From NCBI GenBank assembly GCA_015178975.1, contig WHVD01000014.1, positions 1,094,017 to 1,158,016 on the forward strand: a DNA stretch of 64,000 bases, read 5' to 3'. Made by a program: the position numbers and the translations under genes. This DNA comes from Hysterangium stoloniferum. Lineage: Eukaryota; Basidiomycota; Agaricomycetes; Hysterangiales; Hysterangiaceae. Below the pieces are notes generated by a model. The model was not told where the DNA came from and made no database searches. It saw nothing but the letters and a program-made list of their open reading frames with translations. This document shows, one piece after another, positions 9,501-21,319 of this stretch. Within the stretch, counting starts at the first letter, position 1; each line of letters begins with the position of its first letter.

Positions 9501-12009
9501 TTAACTCTGTGTAGCAAAATCTGGGCACAAAAATAAAGTATCTTTAGTGACATGTTTTAGTGCATCTGTTGCAGCAAGAAGACATGTTAATGACTCTCTG
9601 GAGATCCCATCCAACTTCTCTGTGGAATCAACCCCCCGCCACATATCCATTGACTCTATAAACTTAATTCCATCTTGGACCTTGGCAATTAGACATCTTT
9701 TAGTGGTGTGTTGATCTTCCAAAGACTCTGCATCTTTGTCGACGTCATGACTGTGATTGCCCAGCACAATTATGTGTGGAAGGGATATAGTGTAAATTGT
9801 GACTCTGTGAACCAAAACATGTGCTTGCATGTAAGAAGTGACTGCCTGTGCATAGGACAAGTACAAGAAGTAATTTTGTCATCCATCAGTTGAACGATAT
9901 ATGAGGTAGCATTGTCAGAAAAGGATAGAACTTTAACCTGTTAAACTTAAACCATTAGTGTATGAAATAAATGAATCAAAATTAAATTAAATTCCTACTG
10001 TGCCATCCATGAGGTCTTCAGCTGCCGCTTCTGCTTCTGCAAAAGGAACAGTTTCTGCAAGCTTTTGGCCAGCCAATTCAGCTTTACAAAGGTGGCGATT
10101 TCGAAACCCTAGGCCACAACGAATATGTGAGCGCATGAAGTCAGGCTCAACATCTTCAGCCAGGATCCAGATTAGATAGTCAATGCGCTGTCGTCATCCT
10201 CGTCCAATGTAGTTTGTCTTGAGGTTGGAATGCCAACTCTCAATAAAATTGTTGGTATCGATGCCATAATGGGCATGCTAAGTAGCAGATCAGCCATCTA
10301 AGTCATAGCAATAAAAAAAAATAGAAAAAGGCCAAACCCACCTTCCGCCATGCGCAAGCCCAACACTGTTTCTTGTGAATCCATTCATCTTCCATGTATT
10401 TGACCCATACCCACTGATCACCATACTCATACTGAATGAAAGTCCATTGTTTCTCGAAGTCATGTGGGGTTTCAGATTGGAGGAGAGTGGCTAAGTGGGC
10501 CCGGAGATCTCTGAGCAGCTCTGCCCGATCTTCTTTGCATCGCATGTGTTTGAAAGAAAACTAGAAGAGTCAAAGTGAGAGAGGAGAAGAAATGAAGGAG
10601 AAAAGAAGGGAGAAAACCTTTGTGATGATATTCTTCTCCCAAGCTTGCCAGAGATGCCAATGACAGTAGAGGATGCAAATCACATGATCATTGAATGCTT
10701 TGTTGATTCCCAAAGCCTCAGTGTCTGAGCAGTCAATCATAAATGTATTGGGATCAAGATTGCATTCCTTTTGAAGCCATTTAAGATAGTGTTCAAGGGG
10801 ATAACTATTATGACATAAATAGATAGGAAACAAGTAAATAAATAATCTGCTTACTGAGACTCAAGATTGGTGAGCATGAAAGCCAATGGCACACCTCTTC
10901 CAGTAACTTGGTCACGTGTTAGAATGGTATTAAGGAATACTTTCACCTGGTTTTCACCATGGTAGGTATTGTGTGTTGAATCAAGGCAAATAACATCTCC
11001 ATATTCTGCAATTAGCTACAATTAAATCAAATGTGAATATTAAATAAAAATGGATTCAAAAATAGACATACTTTGCATTGCCAAGGGGAGCAGAAGGCAA
11101 GGGTGAATCCATTGCGAGACTTCTCCCCAGGTGTAGGCTCATAAAGTGTAAACCAGCCCTTTTCTTGCAGATGCTTCATCCAGAACTCAATACTCTCACC
11201 AAGTGCCACGGTGAGGACGGTATCAACCATAGCCTTGCGATGGATAGCATTGAAAATATCCATTGCAGAGATCTTGATACTATATGGCAACATCACAGCA
11301 TCCGGGGTAATCTATATAGAACAATGTCTAAATGTGCTGATCAATTAAATCAAAATATCACATACCTCAGAAAGCTCTTCTGATGATAACTGAAGCATTG
11401 CTTTGATTGACTTGGTGTCAAATCCGTCACAAACCTTATTGTCCAGCCAATCTCAAACCTCTCCAGGATTTGGTGAATTTCACATATCCTCAATGGAAGA
11501 TGGATCTAATTTTAAGTGAGTGGTAATAAAAGATGTGAGATAAAACTGATGTTGTATACCATGCCCTCCATGCTGCCAATAATAGGTCACCAAAAGCCAG
11601 TCAGAGTCCACAGGTTTTTCAATGTTGATATGTGCTTCACAGCCAACCTTAATTGAAGGTCTACACTTCCGTTTCTTACTAGGACTAAGGTTGGGATCTC
11701 GACGGTCATGCTTTATCCCACTATGGTTGCAAACAAGGCGTTGACTCCATTCCTTCTTGCATTTCCGGCTGGATTTAGGTTCTGATGGAAAATAAGTCTT
11801 CAGGAAATTGCCATGAATGTAAGTTACATACCTGATTTATACTCATGTGTTTTTGCCCACTTTCCCATCACCAAATTATCCTTCTGCCACTGTTCCCATT
11901 CCACTGGCAATAATTGTATGACAAGGGGATTAGTTGGGTATGTCGGTGCCTGCAGGGCATGCTTCAGTATTAATCTAAGAATTTCAGAAGGCATAGGCAA
12001 AAAAAGCAT
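9501..12009 (-). pseudogene. MULE transposase (FAR1/FHY3-like), multi-exon and degraded
   Basis: In minus-strand order: an N-terminal block 12009-11824 (PSEILRLILKHALQAP), a FAR1-type Cys/His DNA-binding segment about 11790-11640 (CNHSGIKHDRRDP then CEAHI), the linker at 11296-11069 (GWFTLYEPTPGEKSRNGFT), D1 in CLDSTHNTYHG (about 10985), D2 in MIDCSDTEALGINKAF (about 10730), the CHWHLWQAWEKN block (about 10660), 10545-10340, and E in DTNNFIESWHSNLK (about 10245), with a tail to 9501. Short introns separate these blocks. An in-frame stop precedes HYGIDTNN and several junctions are out of frame. Order and motifs fit a nearly full-length Mutator-like DDE transposase. Terminal inverted repeats were not identified. 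Confidence 0.78.
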
Positions 12010-12169
12010 GAATATTGGCCACTGTCACATCTAATTACGTGCTTCTGTGGTTCAAACCTCCATGACTCGTGTGAACTTCCATAATAGGGCCAGTGAGAAT
12101 GACGCCAACAACAGCCCACCGGTAACTTAATGACTTGTGTGAACTGATTACATGATAGGCGCTGGCCTT

Positions 12170-12242
12170 CGGTCGGAGGTTATAAGCACACCTGTGCATA
12201 TAAGTTAGTGCCCAGAGTCCAGTGGGAATTCCAGTTGTAACA
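12170..12242 (-). mobile_element. 5'-end fragment of a Gypsy LTR
   Basis: On the minus strand it begins TGTTACAACTGG and continues GGACTCTGGGCACTAACTTA, matching the start of the LTR at 29548-28688. Only about 70 bp are recognisable. The preceding 12035-12169 has no assignment. Confidence 0.5.
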
Positions 12243-12335
12243 GGTGGTTTCATCACCAACTCCAACATATTGTCCATCTTTTACTTGTACTGTTTATTCA
12301 CATGAAAGGAAATATCAAATAAAAATGCTTGATTT

Positions 12336-12588
12336 TGTTAAAGGTATAAACAAGAATTGACCCAGCCTGGGAGTGAACCAAGGACCTCTGGCTTTATATA
12401 AGCAGTGCTCTTAACCACTGAGCTACTGGACCTGTTAGTCTAGTGTGATATAATGGATTATATATACATATTCTATAGATCCTTCTGATGCAACACTGGG
12501 ACTCATATAGTCACATCTGGACTGATGCCTACTTGGGACTTATAACAGCTTGAACATTTTAATAGATATTGTATTTCCAAATATAACA
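12336..12588. mobile_element. Small solo LTR carrying a tRNA-like sequence, 253 bp, TSD GATTT
   Basis: Ends TGTTAAAGG and ATATAACA (TG...CA) with identical GATTT at 12331-12335 and 12589-12593. Closely matches the element at 23355-23609. Size and TSD fit a solo LTR of a TRIM-like (miniature) retrotransposon; no internal region is present here. Confidence 0.9.
12359..12432 (-). tRNA. tRNA-like sequence inside a small LTR (74 nt)
   Basis: Minus strand: 7-bp acceptor stem (GGTCCAG with CTGGGTC, two G.T pairs), D arm GCTC/GAGC, A box TAGCTCAGTGG, T arm with B box GGTTCACTCCC. The anticodon arm is imperfect (one bulge, loop TATATAA), so no amino acid is assigned. No intron. Probably a Pol III promoter-bearing relic and not a working tRNA. 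Confidence 0.6.
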
Positions 12589-12593
12589 GATTT

Positions 12594-13085
12594 GGCACCA
12601 GATACTTATTCCAAAGAAGTCGAGTGTGTTGTCCATATTGCAAAGTTGCTCAGTATCTATACATGATGTCAGATCACTCACTGCCTTTGAATTGCCATAT
12701 TGTTTCAAGCCCATCCACTCTATGAATGCTCTTCTCAATCAATGCTCTATCAGTGCTGTATCAATTCTCAATCAATTCCAGTAAGACCAACCCAATTTCT
12801 GACTTTTGTGTTGAATGTGGTTTATTTCCCAAGAGTTAATCCTTCAACCATTACCATCAATTCAACTGTTGGCAGTTTTAAACCTTTGATATTGTTAAAT
12901 TGGTAAACTGTTGACAGTTTTAAAAGGGTGACTTTCTAAAGCCCTTTACCATTTTGATTCCAAAGCCCTTTACCATTTTGATTCCAAAACAGTTTCCATT
13001 CTAAAATGGCTTCAATTCTGAAGCAGTTTCAGTTTAATGTGTAAGTTCTCTGACAATGAGCCTCATCAGGATTTCACACCAAGAC
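12594..13085. other. No gene seen
   Basis: AT-rich, with a short direct duplication of AAAGCCCTTTACCATTTTGA at about 12940-12985. No domain or element boundary recognised. Confidence 0.35.
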
Positions 13086-14225
13086 AAAGATGTTGATATG
13101 AATGACCTGTCAACCCCCTCTGCCTCTCACGGCTCCCAACGCAATATTCAACTTCTGAAATATTTGGGATGCCCGAGCTTCAAGGAGCTTCAAGGAGATC
13201 TCTCCCACTGCACTTGATTGAGGCTGAAGGGCGTCGCTTTGGAATACATTCATCGGAACCTTCACTTGGTCAGACAACAGTTCCCGCACATCACCTGACC
13301 CCCTTGTCACCACCCGCTCTACCCGACGCCATTGTTCTCTACAGTGTCGGACACTTCCCTTGTTCCCCTGCCAGCTCAGAGTCCACTGCCCACCTCTCCC
13401 TGCTCACCTTGCATTTCCCTCGGGAGCCCCATTCATCAACCTGATATTACATTGATGGATGTTGATCACCCTATCCAGGAAGTCCTCGAGGTACCTCCCT
13501 CAGTCAGAGACCCCCCCCCCCAGCCACAGAGGTCTTCAAGGAACCTCCCCCACCCATGAAAGTCTTCAAGGAGCCTCCCCCCTTAAGCAAAAAGGCAAAG
13601 GGGAAGTGGAAGGCTGATGTTCAGGCCAATGAGCCCCTTGCCATTGACCCCTTCCTGGCCGACCCTGTTTGCAGCCCCCCGCCACAGCCACCTTCTCCCC
13701 CTCACTCTTGGGACATGGCCGACTTGGCTCGTTTCTTACAGGCAGGTTGGATGTGCATGTCCATTAACTACCCCTCCAACATTTTCACTGTGGGACGCAC
13801 ATTAACGTGACTGGGGCCAACCTTGCAGCACCCCTTTCTTAAAGGGCTTATCCAGGGGTATAGCACTTCCCTCTGGTGGAGACACGAGCTGTCCACCACT
13901 TCCCACTCCTACCCTGCCATCACTACACCCCGGCCCCCTCTCATCGCCCACATTACAGACGCCTCTGCTGATCGTGTTCGTGCCATCATTCGAACATGCC
14001 AAAAGGCCTACGGTCGTTGGGTCTCTTCAATTCAGAAGCTGGACAGGTTGACATCTGCCAATGACATTTTGAAGTGGGAAGACATTGCCCTTTCCTTTCA
14101 CACCAAGCATCTTGCCTGGGGAAATGCTATCCTGCACCTTGGAGGTTCTTCACAGGATGCATGGGAAGGAGTTCCAAGCGTCCTTCAACACCTTCTTTGA
14201 CATAGCTCTTCGACCTGAAGGGCAC
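13086..14225 (+). pseudogene. Unrecognised proline-rich protein, broken
   Basis: Several overlapping plus-strand frames look like pieces of one protein. 13556-13810 encodes SKKAKGKWKADVQ, PPPQPPSPPHSWDMADLARF, then a stop, and 13823-14200 encodes LIAHITDASADRVRAIIRTC, QKAYGRWVSSIQKLDRL, ending before the LTR at 14226. The Pro/Ser-rich N-terminus followed by a basic helical part resembles the style of basidiomycete retroelement-associated hypothetical proteins, but I do not recognise a family. Base composition is richer in GC than its surroundings. Truncated by the LTR. Confidence 0.4.
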
Positions 14226-15190
14226 TGTGAGAGGTACGGCGAAATATACTGCGGAAATATAGTCTGGATGAGCTCATACTATATTTCCATTATTATTTCT
14301 ACTTTCTCTCAATTTTATTATATGCATATAATTAGTTCAACGACCTATGCATTTGGTACATTGACTCTTGTGGGTGCATACGTGCCAGACTTATGTATTC
14401 TAGCATTGGTAGTTAGAACTCAGACACATTTTACCCTGCAACCACGACTTACCCAGACACCCAGTTAGTGTCCTGTAAGTTGTGATTGGGGTATCGTCTT
14501 GACCGTCACAGATGGGCTTTAACTACTTGCACAATCAGAGCTTTGAACTATACTAGTTGAAACTAAAACCATTATCTCAATCTACGCAGACTACATCCAC
14601 ACTACTCTGTTATTTGACTCTCTCGTTATTCTTGTCACAACCATCACATGTCACGTATTGTCACAAACATTCAAAGGTAACTTTCGACAACTCTTCAACC
14701 TATTGAATTCAACTCGACAAAACCGAACATTATTCGACACCATCGAATCTCTTTCCACATGTCTCATTTCGACGTCATATATGATTTCATAATTAGTTCA
14801 TAACATAGTCATAACAATATGATGAAAAGCATAAAAGGGCTACAAAAGGAGCGAGGGAAGTCAGTCGAAATATCTGTATATTAGTGATATTAGTAATCTA
14901 CTTTGTCGTAACTTCTTTGACAAATACTTCTGTGAGTTCTCGCGACTGGTAATAGCCTCTTACTTCATCGACAGGGCGAATATATACTTCGTCAAATGAG
15001 GCTTTCGAGTTCGATTAGTAGAATATTATTCGACTTTATTGAAGAATAATCGATTCGTGACAATTCTCTTCAACACTCGAGCAGTCATTCAGAATCGTAC
15101 TTTACAGTCGATTCTCCTTTATTCATTTCAGCTCTCTATTCTACTTTAGATAGCTAATTCACTCGACCATATTGAACTAAACAGTCAACA
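14226..15190 (+). mobile_element. Gypsy LTR (family B), interrupted
   Basis: Starts TGTGAGAGGTACGGC and matches, in inverse orientation, the LTR at 26543-27068. About 530 bp once the nested LTR (14633-15062) is removed. The 3' boundary (AGTCAACA at 15190) is inferred from where similarity to the other copy stops and integrase sequence begins. No matching TSD found. Confidence 0.7.
14633..15062 (+). mobile_element. Solo LTR, 430 bp, TSD ATTCT
   Basis: Ends TGTCACAACC and GATTCGTGACA; ATTCT at 14628-14632 and 15063-15067. Same family as 2724-3150. Excision recreates the sequence seen uninterrupted in the family B LTR near 26655. Confidence 0.95.
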
Positions 15191-15660
15191 TTGCATCGGC
15201 CCAGGAACATTACCAACACTCCACAGACAAAAATCAGCTGCCGCCCCCTGAACTCAAGATTGGTGACCGAGTATTTGTCAAAGCCAAGTTCTTCCAAATG
15301 ACTAGGCCATCAAAAAGCTCACCAATAAGTACTTAGGACCTTTTGAAATTATAGCACAAGCAGGCACGCTCTCTTGGACACTTCAGCTCCCCGAGAATAT
15401 GCGTGCAGTACACCTGAATGCGTACAACCCCCACCTCCACCCATGGTTATTGACGGGGAACCCAAATTCGAGATATCGGAAATCCTAGATTCAAAGATGG
15501 ATAATCACCGATGTACCTGCAAACTACTCTATTTGTCAAGTGGACAGGTTACAAAGGTACCGATGAATAAGCATCCTGGATTCTTGCCACAGAACTCGGA
15601 AACATGTTGGACATTGTCAAAGACTTCCATCAAGCATATCCGAACAAATCCGGACCCCTA
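15191..15660 (+). pseudogene. Gypsy integrase C-terminus and chromodomain, fragment
   Basis: Reads AQEHYQHSTDKN-like then GDRVFVKAKFFQ, KYLGPFEIIAQAGTLSWTL, and after a frame change MVIDGEPKFEISEILDSKMD and RCTCKLLYL. These match position by position the C-terminus of the chromovirus integrase at 43360-42866. The chromodomain is broken by a frameshift (WSGYKGTDE in another frame). The 5' side is cut by the family B LTR. Confidence 0.82.
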
Positions 15661-16310
15661 TAATCTACAGCATTTCGACATTTTTCCGACACCCATAGTT
15701 TTGTATCCTGTCTCTTTTCCTTCGCTTCCTCCTCAGCTCTCTCAGTGGCTGCCAGCAACTTGGCATTCCCTGTTGCCCCCAGTTAACACTCTGGCCCCTC
15801 ATGGGCAATTTCCAGTCCATTCGGACATCTTCTGGCCTTTCCGGCACCTTTCTGTCCTACTGGGTAGCATTTATTCTCACACTGCCTTGCACCCTCTGCA
15901 TTTTGGCATCTTCGGACATTTGTCACCCCTGTCCCCCTTGCCCTGTTTGTCTGCTCCTACATTTTCAGTGTGCTCAGATCCCTCAGAACTTCCGGACTCT
16001 GTCCTGGACCTTTTCGGACTTTCAGACCTTATTGGATTTTTGGACATTTTTAGATTTCTGGACCTTTTCAGAGGTTTGAACTTAAATTCAAGTATCCAAT
16101 ATGACCATAGCCTCGTCCTGACCTTCATCTCGATCTTGACTTTCCATATCCTCTCCAAATCCTTTCTGAATCCTTTCCGAACTTTTCTGAACCTTTTCTG
16201 AACCCTTTCCAGCACCTTGCCAAATCCCATCCCCTTCTGACCTTCCTGCCTTCACCTTATTCTTCAGCACTTTTCGGCCTCCTTGGGATTTTGGCCAAAT
16301 GGGGGGGTAC
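15661..16310 (+). mobile_element. 3' internal region and polypurine tract of the truncated Gypsy element
   Basis: Pyrimidine-rich sequence with loose TTCC(G/A)ACC-type repeats and no convincing gene; it corresponds in position to the region between pol and 3' LTR of the element at 40904-48464. It ends AAATGGGGGGGTAC just before the LTR, a typical polypurine primer. Confidence 0.6.
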
Positions 16311-16439
16311 TGTTACGACTGTGTCATAACCATGTCACAATCCGACAGTCCCCGAGAATACTACAGTCTATTGATGTTCCAAGTTATTGATCAAGTCATC
16401 ATTTCGGCAACCTTCGGAACACTGATGCTGACGTATACC

Positions 16440-16684
16440 TGTTAGAAAACATAAGTAATGTAGAAAATGAATAGCCAGACTGGGGATTGAACCCAGGATC
16501 TCTCGATTACATAACGAAGGTGTTAACCACTACACCATCTGACCTTGGGTAGGTTTTGGTCTTACACTGTACTTAAGGATATAACCCTAAGCGCCATTCC
16601 TATTAGATCATATACACACTGAACTCAGAGCTGTACACCATATGGTCCCAGTTGGAACAATGGTTGGTATTATATAATCTAACA
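16440..16684. mobile_element. Small solo LTR carrying a tRNA-like sequence, 245 bp, TSD ATACC
   Basis: Ends TGTTAGAAAAC and ATCTAACA, flanked by ATACC at 16435-16439 and 16685-16689. Same size and design as 12336-12588 and 23355-23609 but a clearly diverged second subfamily, with its own tRNA-like segment. Nested in the larger LTR. Confidence 0.9.
16473..16544 (-). tRNA. tRNA-like sequence in a small LTR, second subfamily (72 nt)
   Basis: Minus strand: acceptor GGTCAGA with TCTGGCT (two wobble pairs), A box TGGTGTAGTGG, D stem GTGT/ACAC, T arm CTGGG/CCCAG with B box GGTTCAATCCC. The anticodon stem has one mismatch; the loop TATGTAA would give anticodon TGT (Thr), which is doubtful because U33 is missing. 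Confidence 0.62.
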
Positions 16685-17149
16685 ATACCTTCATGGTGAT
16701 CAAACCCCATTTATGCCCCTGTCAAAATACACTTGTACCATCTGGTTATGCTTTGATATGTCCCTTTTCATTATGATGATCTGTTTTACTCTATGTTTCA
16801 CATATGCCCGTATATACTTGTAGCCCGTGGACTATTCCCTTTTCTTGTAACCCCGCTCTCAGCTAAATATCGGCTTCCGATCTTATCGTAACTTTCTGGT
16901 TTCTAGTCAAGTCTATTCATCAAATAGTGTTTCCACTCTTCCCTTAGTTAGTAGTTTCTAGACACCGACAACTCATATATAAACCTGCTGTAAATGTAGT
17001 TATTGGACAATCAGAATATCGACTTAGATCAACTTAGATCAACTTAGATACCCCTCTAATTTCCGACTCCATTATCTATTCACGACTACCACATTCCGAC
17101 TCCATCCAATTTACGATTCAACCTACATTTACGACTTAAACCTCTAATC

Positions 17150-17340
17150 TCTGACCCTCAGTCTCTGACCCTCAGTCTCCAACTCTCAGTCTCCAACTCT
17201 CAGTCTCCAACTCTCAGTCTCTGATGCTCAGTCTCCAACTCTCTCAGTCTCCGACTCTCAGTCTCTGACTCTCAGTCTCTGACTCTCAGTCTCTGACTCT
17301 CAGTCTCTGACTCTCAGTCTCCGACTCTTGGTCTCTGACC
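17150..17340. repeat. 14-bp tandem repeat in the LTR
   Basis: About 13 units of CAGTCTCTGACTCT with CCAACT and CCGACT variants. Lies inside the 3' LTR and is not present at the same place in the solo LTR 51553-52261. Confidence 0.9.
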
Positions 17341-17595
17341 CCTCAGCCCAACCCTCAACGTATCCTTTGGTTTCCGATCAGTAGTTTACCGAGAGGTTTA
17401 CTTGACAGGACTAGTTTTTGCCCACCTGAAATTTAAGGACACCTGACGGTAACTTGTGAGGGTGCAGCACATAAGCTGAAGCCAAGTCCTTCTGTTCGGT
17501 CCCTGTCGCCAGCTGACATCCATCAGTTTTCAGTTCTTAACACCTCCCGCGAGTAATTCTACTAGAATGAGCAAGGATAACTCCTATTTTAAGTT

Positions 17596-18753
17596 GTGGG
17601 AACTCTCGGACTCCTTACCGCTCGAGCAAACAGAAACGACACCGGTCTAAAATTTCCACCACCCCAAGTAATGCTGCAGAATCCCTTTAAGGGTCAGGTA
17701 TATTTTGCTCAACCAGCAAATGACAAGTGGGATGAATACTACTCGAAACAAATTGAAGAGAAGGAAGTTGACGCAGTAGCTGCAGACTACTTAGACAGAC
17801 ACCACAACATGCCAAAAGAAGTGTCTGTCTGGTTAGGCAGGCTGAATAGCATCGTGATCACCGATTCTTTCTTTTTTCAAACCTGTACTATAGACCAGCT
17901 GGCGGAGCAGCTTCCCGAGTGGTCTGAGGAACTTGTCACTATTGATGTCACTGGAAGAGGATGTATAAGGCTAGCATTATTCGAACAGATTCTTGACCTA
18001 GTGACCATGCACGATAACACGTTACAGATCTTACACATGATCCTAGATCAGGGTGGAACAGTGCCTAAGGTGGATTACCGGTATCTTTATACGTGTACAC
18101 TGGAAAGATCCCTATACGAAGCCTCTCCGAACCTCCCATTCACCTACCACAGCCTGCGACATAGGCTCATTCACTGCTGTGAGAAATGAGACAAGTTGTT
18201 CATGGAAGTTCTCCACTTGTATCATGATAGTACCCAAGTACCTGCTTCCCCGGCTCACACGTCCGAAACCTTCATTCCAGATCTCCAAGGATCCCCCAGC
18301 ACTAGCTTTCTGTGCTCTCTCAACCGTAAATCTATCCTCGAGAGTTTTCCCCAGGATACGAGGGAGGAGAACTTGGGAAGACTCCACGAGAAATCCATTG
18401 TGCCTGTCCTTCTGGCCAGTGGAGTCAAGACCCTCGGCATACCACCCCAGGACAACTGCAGACCAGGAACTTCAAACAAACCACGAAGGAATGAAGAGCC
18501 AGATACTCCCCACCGTCAAGTTGCTTTTGGAGCTGAAGTAGCTTCCCCCTTTATGACAGTTAGTCACTCCAATGTCCCTATTAGACCTGTCGCAAACCGA
18601 AACCATTCTTCCTTTGCTACCACCTTCATTGAAGGAATCACTGGACAAATACCCGGGAGGGGAACTTCTTACCTGAACAACACTCTCCCACCTTTGCCAA
18701 TTTCGCAGGCCCCCTTCTTTCCCCCAGGAGGATCAACCTGGGGATTCTTCTGA
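17596..18753 (+). pseudogene. N-terminal (pre-gag) region of Gypsy copy 1
   Basis: The first frame (17596-18189) reads VYFAQPANDKWDEYY, PKEVSVWLGRLNSIV, LQILHMILDQGGTVPKVDYR and is homologous to 25980-25642 on the minus strand (VAVWLGHYQAIL, LQILHVLLGGDHIMPKVDYQ). A second frame (18196-18753) continues with VLHLYHDSTQVPASP and STSFLCSLNRKSILESFP, again matched in copy 2. The conserved domain is unknown to me beyond this family. The stop between the frames and lack of an ATG show decay. Confidence 0.6.
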
Positions 18754-18876
18754 TGGATCCAGCGACTCGGACCACAGAAGAGACTGGAACGAGAAAAGGC
18801 AAAACCCGAGAAACCCAGGAGGCCGGGTACTAATAAGAACACTAAAAGTGCCGCTCCCGAGACTGACACTGGAAAG

Positions 18877-19745
18877 TTGACTTTGAACACCAACGATCTC
18901 AAAATCAAATGGTCTGATCTCCCAGAATATGACGGCTTGCAATATAAGGCACTAGACTACATAATGGATGTTATGAGCTTGTCGGAAATCTCAGAATCCA
19001 TGATGATGATTCTAGGTATTGCTCTTCCCAGACGACTCAAAGGAAACGTGAAAGTTGGTGGACTACTCTGGATCATGAGCATCACACTGAATTCAGTCGA
19101 TCGCACAGATCCTTCCTTCGGAGCATAGTTGAAGGGTTATTGGGTACACAATGGCATGAATCCTTGTCCTTAGAATGGGAAGAAATGAGGTTTTACCAGC
19201 CCCACCACGACTGTGAAACCCCCGTGCAGTATATTCAAAGAAGAGTTAAGCTCTACAGATTCCTATATGGGTTCTACCAAGAAAAGGAAGAGGAGACTCG
19301 CCGGTTAATACTTACCCTGCCCATGGAATGGTTATATTTAATACAAGGACAAGCCATCGATGATGTCATGAGCCTCCAAGCACACGCCAATAACTTACAG
19401 GAAGCTCTAATTAATGCCTGGAATCAAACACATAGAGATAGGTTTCACCCCATTAGACCTCGGGTCATGGTCACGGAAAAAAACAAATTAGAATTGGAGG
19501 CCCCAGAGCCTACCCCAACTTCCCCTGATTCCACCCACCTCCATCAGGTCCTCGCCAGCAAATTAGATGACAAGGGCATGATGAAGACTCCCAGAGCAGG
19601 AAGGACCAATCCTATGTGAGGTAAACAACATGGGAAGCTCTTCTTCAAGAGGAGCAACAAAAGGAGTAGCACTAGACCCCCTAAGGAGTGTTGGATTTGT
19701 GGCAGCACAGAACACTTCAAAATTGACTGTCCTCACTCAGGTAAA
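18877..19745 (+). pseudogene. Gag capsid-like region and zinc knuckle of Gypsy copy 1
   Basis: TLNTNDLKIKWSDLPEYDG, ALPRRLKGNVK, then in the next frame ETPVQYIQRRVKLYRFLYGF, RLILTLPMEWLYLIQGQA, INAWNQTHRDRFHPIRP resemble retrotransposon gag capsid. A CCHC zinc knuckle, CWICGSTEHFKIDC, is coded near 19688-19730 in a third frame. Two frame changes separate these pieces. Function (known for the family): particle assembly and RNA binding. Confidence 0.75.
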
Positions 19746-21238
19746 ATGGCTCACTATGTCTCGTTGAATCTATGTTCTGGGCAGAATCCTTCAGAGGAGG
19801 TGGAGGAGCAAAGACTATATGAAGCAGTTTATGGACTAAGTATAGGAACGCGAGTATATAATGTCGAAAGCGAATCAATTTTCATTCCTGCTTATACTGC
19901 TACCCTTGAAGATTACGAAATAATTGAGAGGTCACCCGGAGACGAAGAACCCCGGCGTGGGGAAGTATACATTTCTATATCCCATGAGGATTTCATTGAA
20001 AGGGGAGATTGTTTAGAAGTGCACTGTCAGCACCGCGAAGGTCTGTCAGGGCTTAAGAATTCTTCAAACAACATACCGCTATCGATTGAGGAAATCGTGG
20101 ATGAGGAAATGTCTATCAATCAGGTTGCCTGCCTTAATGAGCAACATCTAATAGAGGACATAAGAAATGATATGGGGAAGGAAACCTTTCCTTTCGACCC
20201 TGGACTTCCTCCTGACCTCTTGATTGGTGATGAATTGGACTCTGAGGGGGAAACAGATGTGACCATCCTGAACAGACGACTCTGTCGGAATGCTGAACTA
20301 GCCCTTAGAAAAGAGGTGAAATGACCTAGAATACAATATCCCCGATCCAGTAAGCTAATGAAAGAGGACGCCTCAATCATATACCGAAAGAGGGAGCCAC
20401 CGGGAGGATATTCTAGTGTTGGCGTTTCAGCACTACATGTATTCGGAGGAGTAGGGAATCCTGATTGGGAAGAACCAATCAAAATTAGACCAGACACTGG
20501 AGCCGATTTGTCCCTCATGTCAGAGGAATTCTACCGAGAACTGAAGGATCAGCCTAAGCTGAAGCAAGGACTTAAGCTGCGATTAATACAACTTACCGGG
20601 AGTGCCCGAGTACTGGGTTACATTAACGTTCCCGTCTACCTTAGGGACGATAAAGGAACCCTGTTGCAATTTAACGCGGAAACCTACGTCGTATGAGGGA
20701 TGACCGTACCAATCCTCTTAGGAGAAGACTTCCATATCAACTATGAGATAGGAATGTTGTGAGACCAACCCTGGGATCAAGACTAATCCTCCTGGGGAGA
20801 GCAGGATTCATTCCTGCCACCTCCTCCAACGAACCAGTCCCGTTAACCTTTTCAGTTAACAAGATCTCTCTGGAAGACGAATTAATCACGCCGACTAATC
20901 TAACATCCAAACCCGACAAGGGTATGTGTGCTGAGAGAGTCGCAAGAGCCCTGGGAGATTGCACGATAGAGCCCGAGGTGGTTAGGTTAATACCCATCTT
21001 TACTGGGGACCTAGAGGACGGGGAATGGATCGTGGAGGGCATAGTTTTACAGAACGAAGATGGGACCATCCTCGCCACTCCCACGACCACTATCTCTAAA
21101 GAAAAGGGTGTGGTGCCACTGGCTAATCCGACCTTAACTCCTCAAACTATCAGAAGAGGAGAGATCGTTGGTCTAATTCACGATGCCCGAGCCTTGGCCC
21201 AAAAGCCTCAATCCCAAGCGGAAGAGGAATTGATGTGA
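19746..21238 (+). pseudogene. Protease region of Gypsy copy 1
   Basis: 19746-20324 is an acidic linker (GDELDSEGETDVTILNRRL). From 20358 follows PPGGYSSVGVSALHVFGG and IKIRPDTGADLSLMSEEFY, with DTGA (about 20493) the aspartic protease active site. It ends at a TGA near 20694 where the frame YVV*GMTVPILLGEDF shows a typical retropepsin ILG motif. 20759-21238 continues as a connecting segment. Homologous to 23963-23740 on the minus strand. Confidence 0.72.
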
Positions 21239-21319
21239 GTCGCAAGCTCAAAGATTGCCCACTTCATAGAAAGCATCTCCAAGCTGGAAACAGACAACAC
21301 CTCCAGCCCCCGACCATCT

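Larger units (their letters stand above)
16311..17542 (+). mobile_element. 3' LTR of a chromodomain Gypsy element, enlarged by an insertion
   Basis: Begins TGTTACGACTGTGTC and ends CAGTTCTTAACA, as does the 709-bp solo LTR 51553-52261. It is longer because of the small tRNA-bearing LTR at 16440-16684 and a tandem array at 17150-17340. It contains the shared LTR motif at 17458-17489. The 5' partner LTR is absent. Confidence 0.85.

Noticed and set aside
14226-15190. TSD for the family B LTR
   Set aside because: The 5-bp flanks (GGCAC and TTGCA) do not match, and the 3' end runs into another element's integrase, so it is truncated or recombined.
15877-16230. Minus-strand basic protein (Arg/Lys-rich) as a counterpart of the antisense accessory gene
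   Set aside because: It is a translation of degenerate TTCCGAACC-type repeats with no Cys cluster or splice sites.
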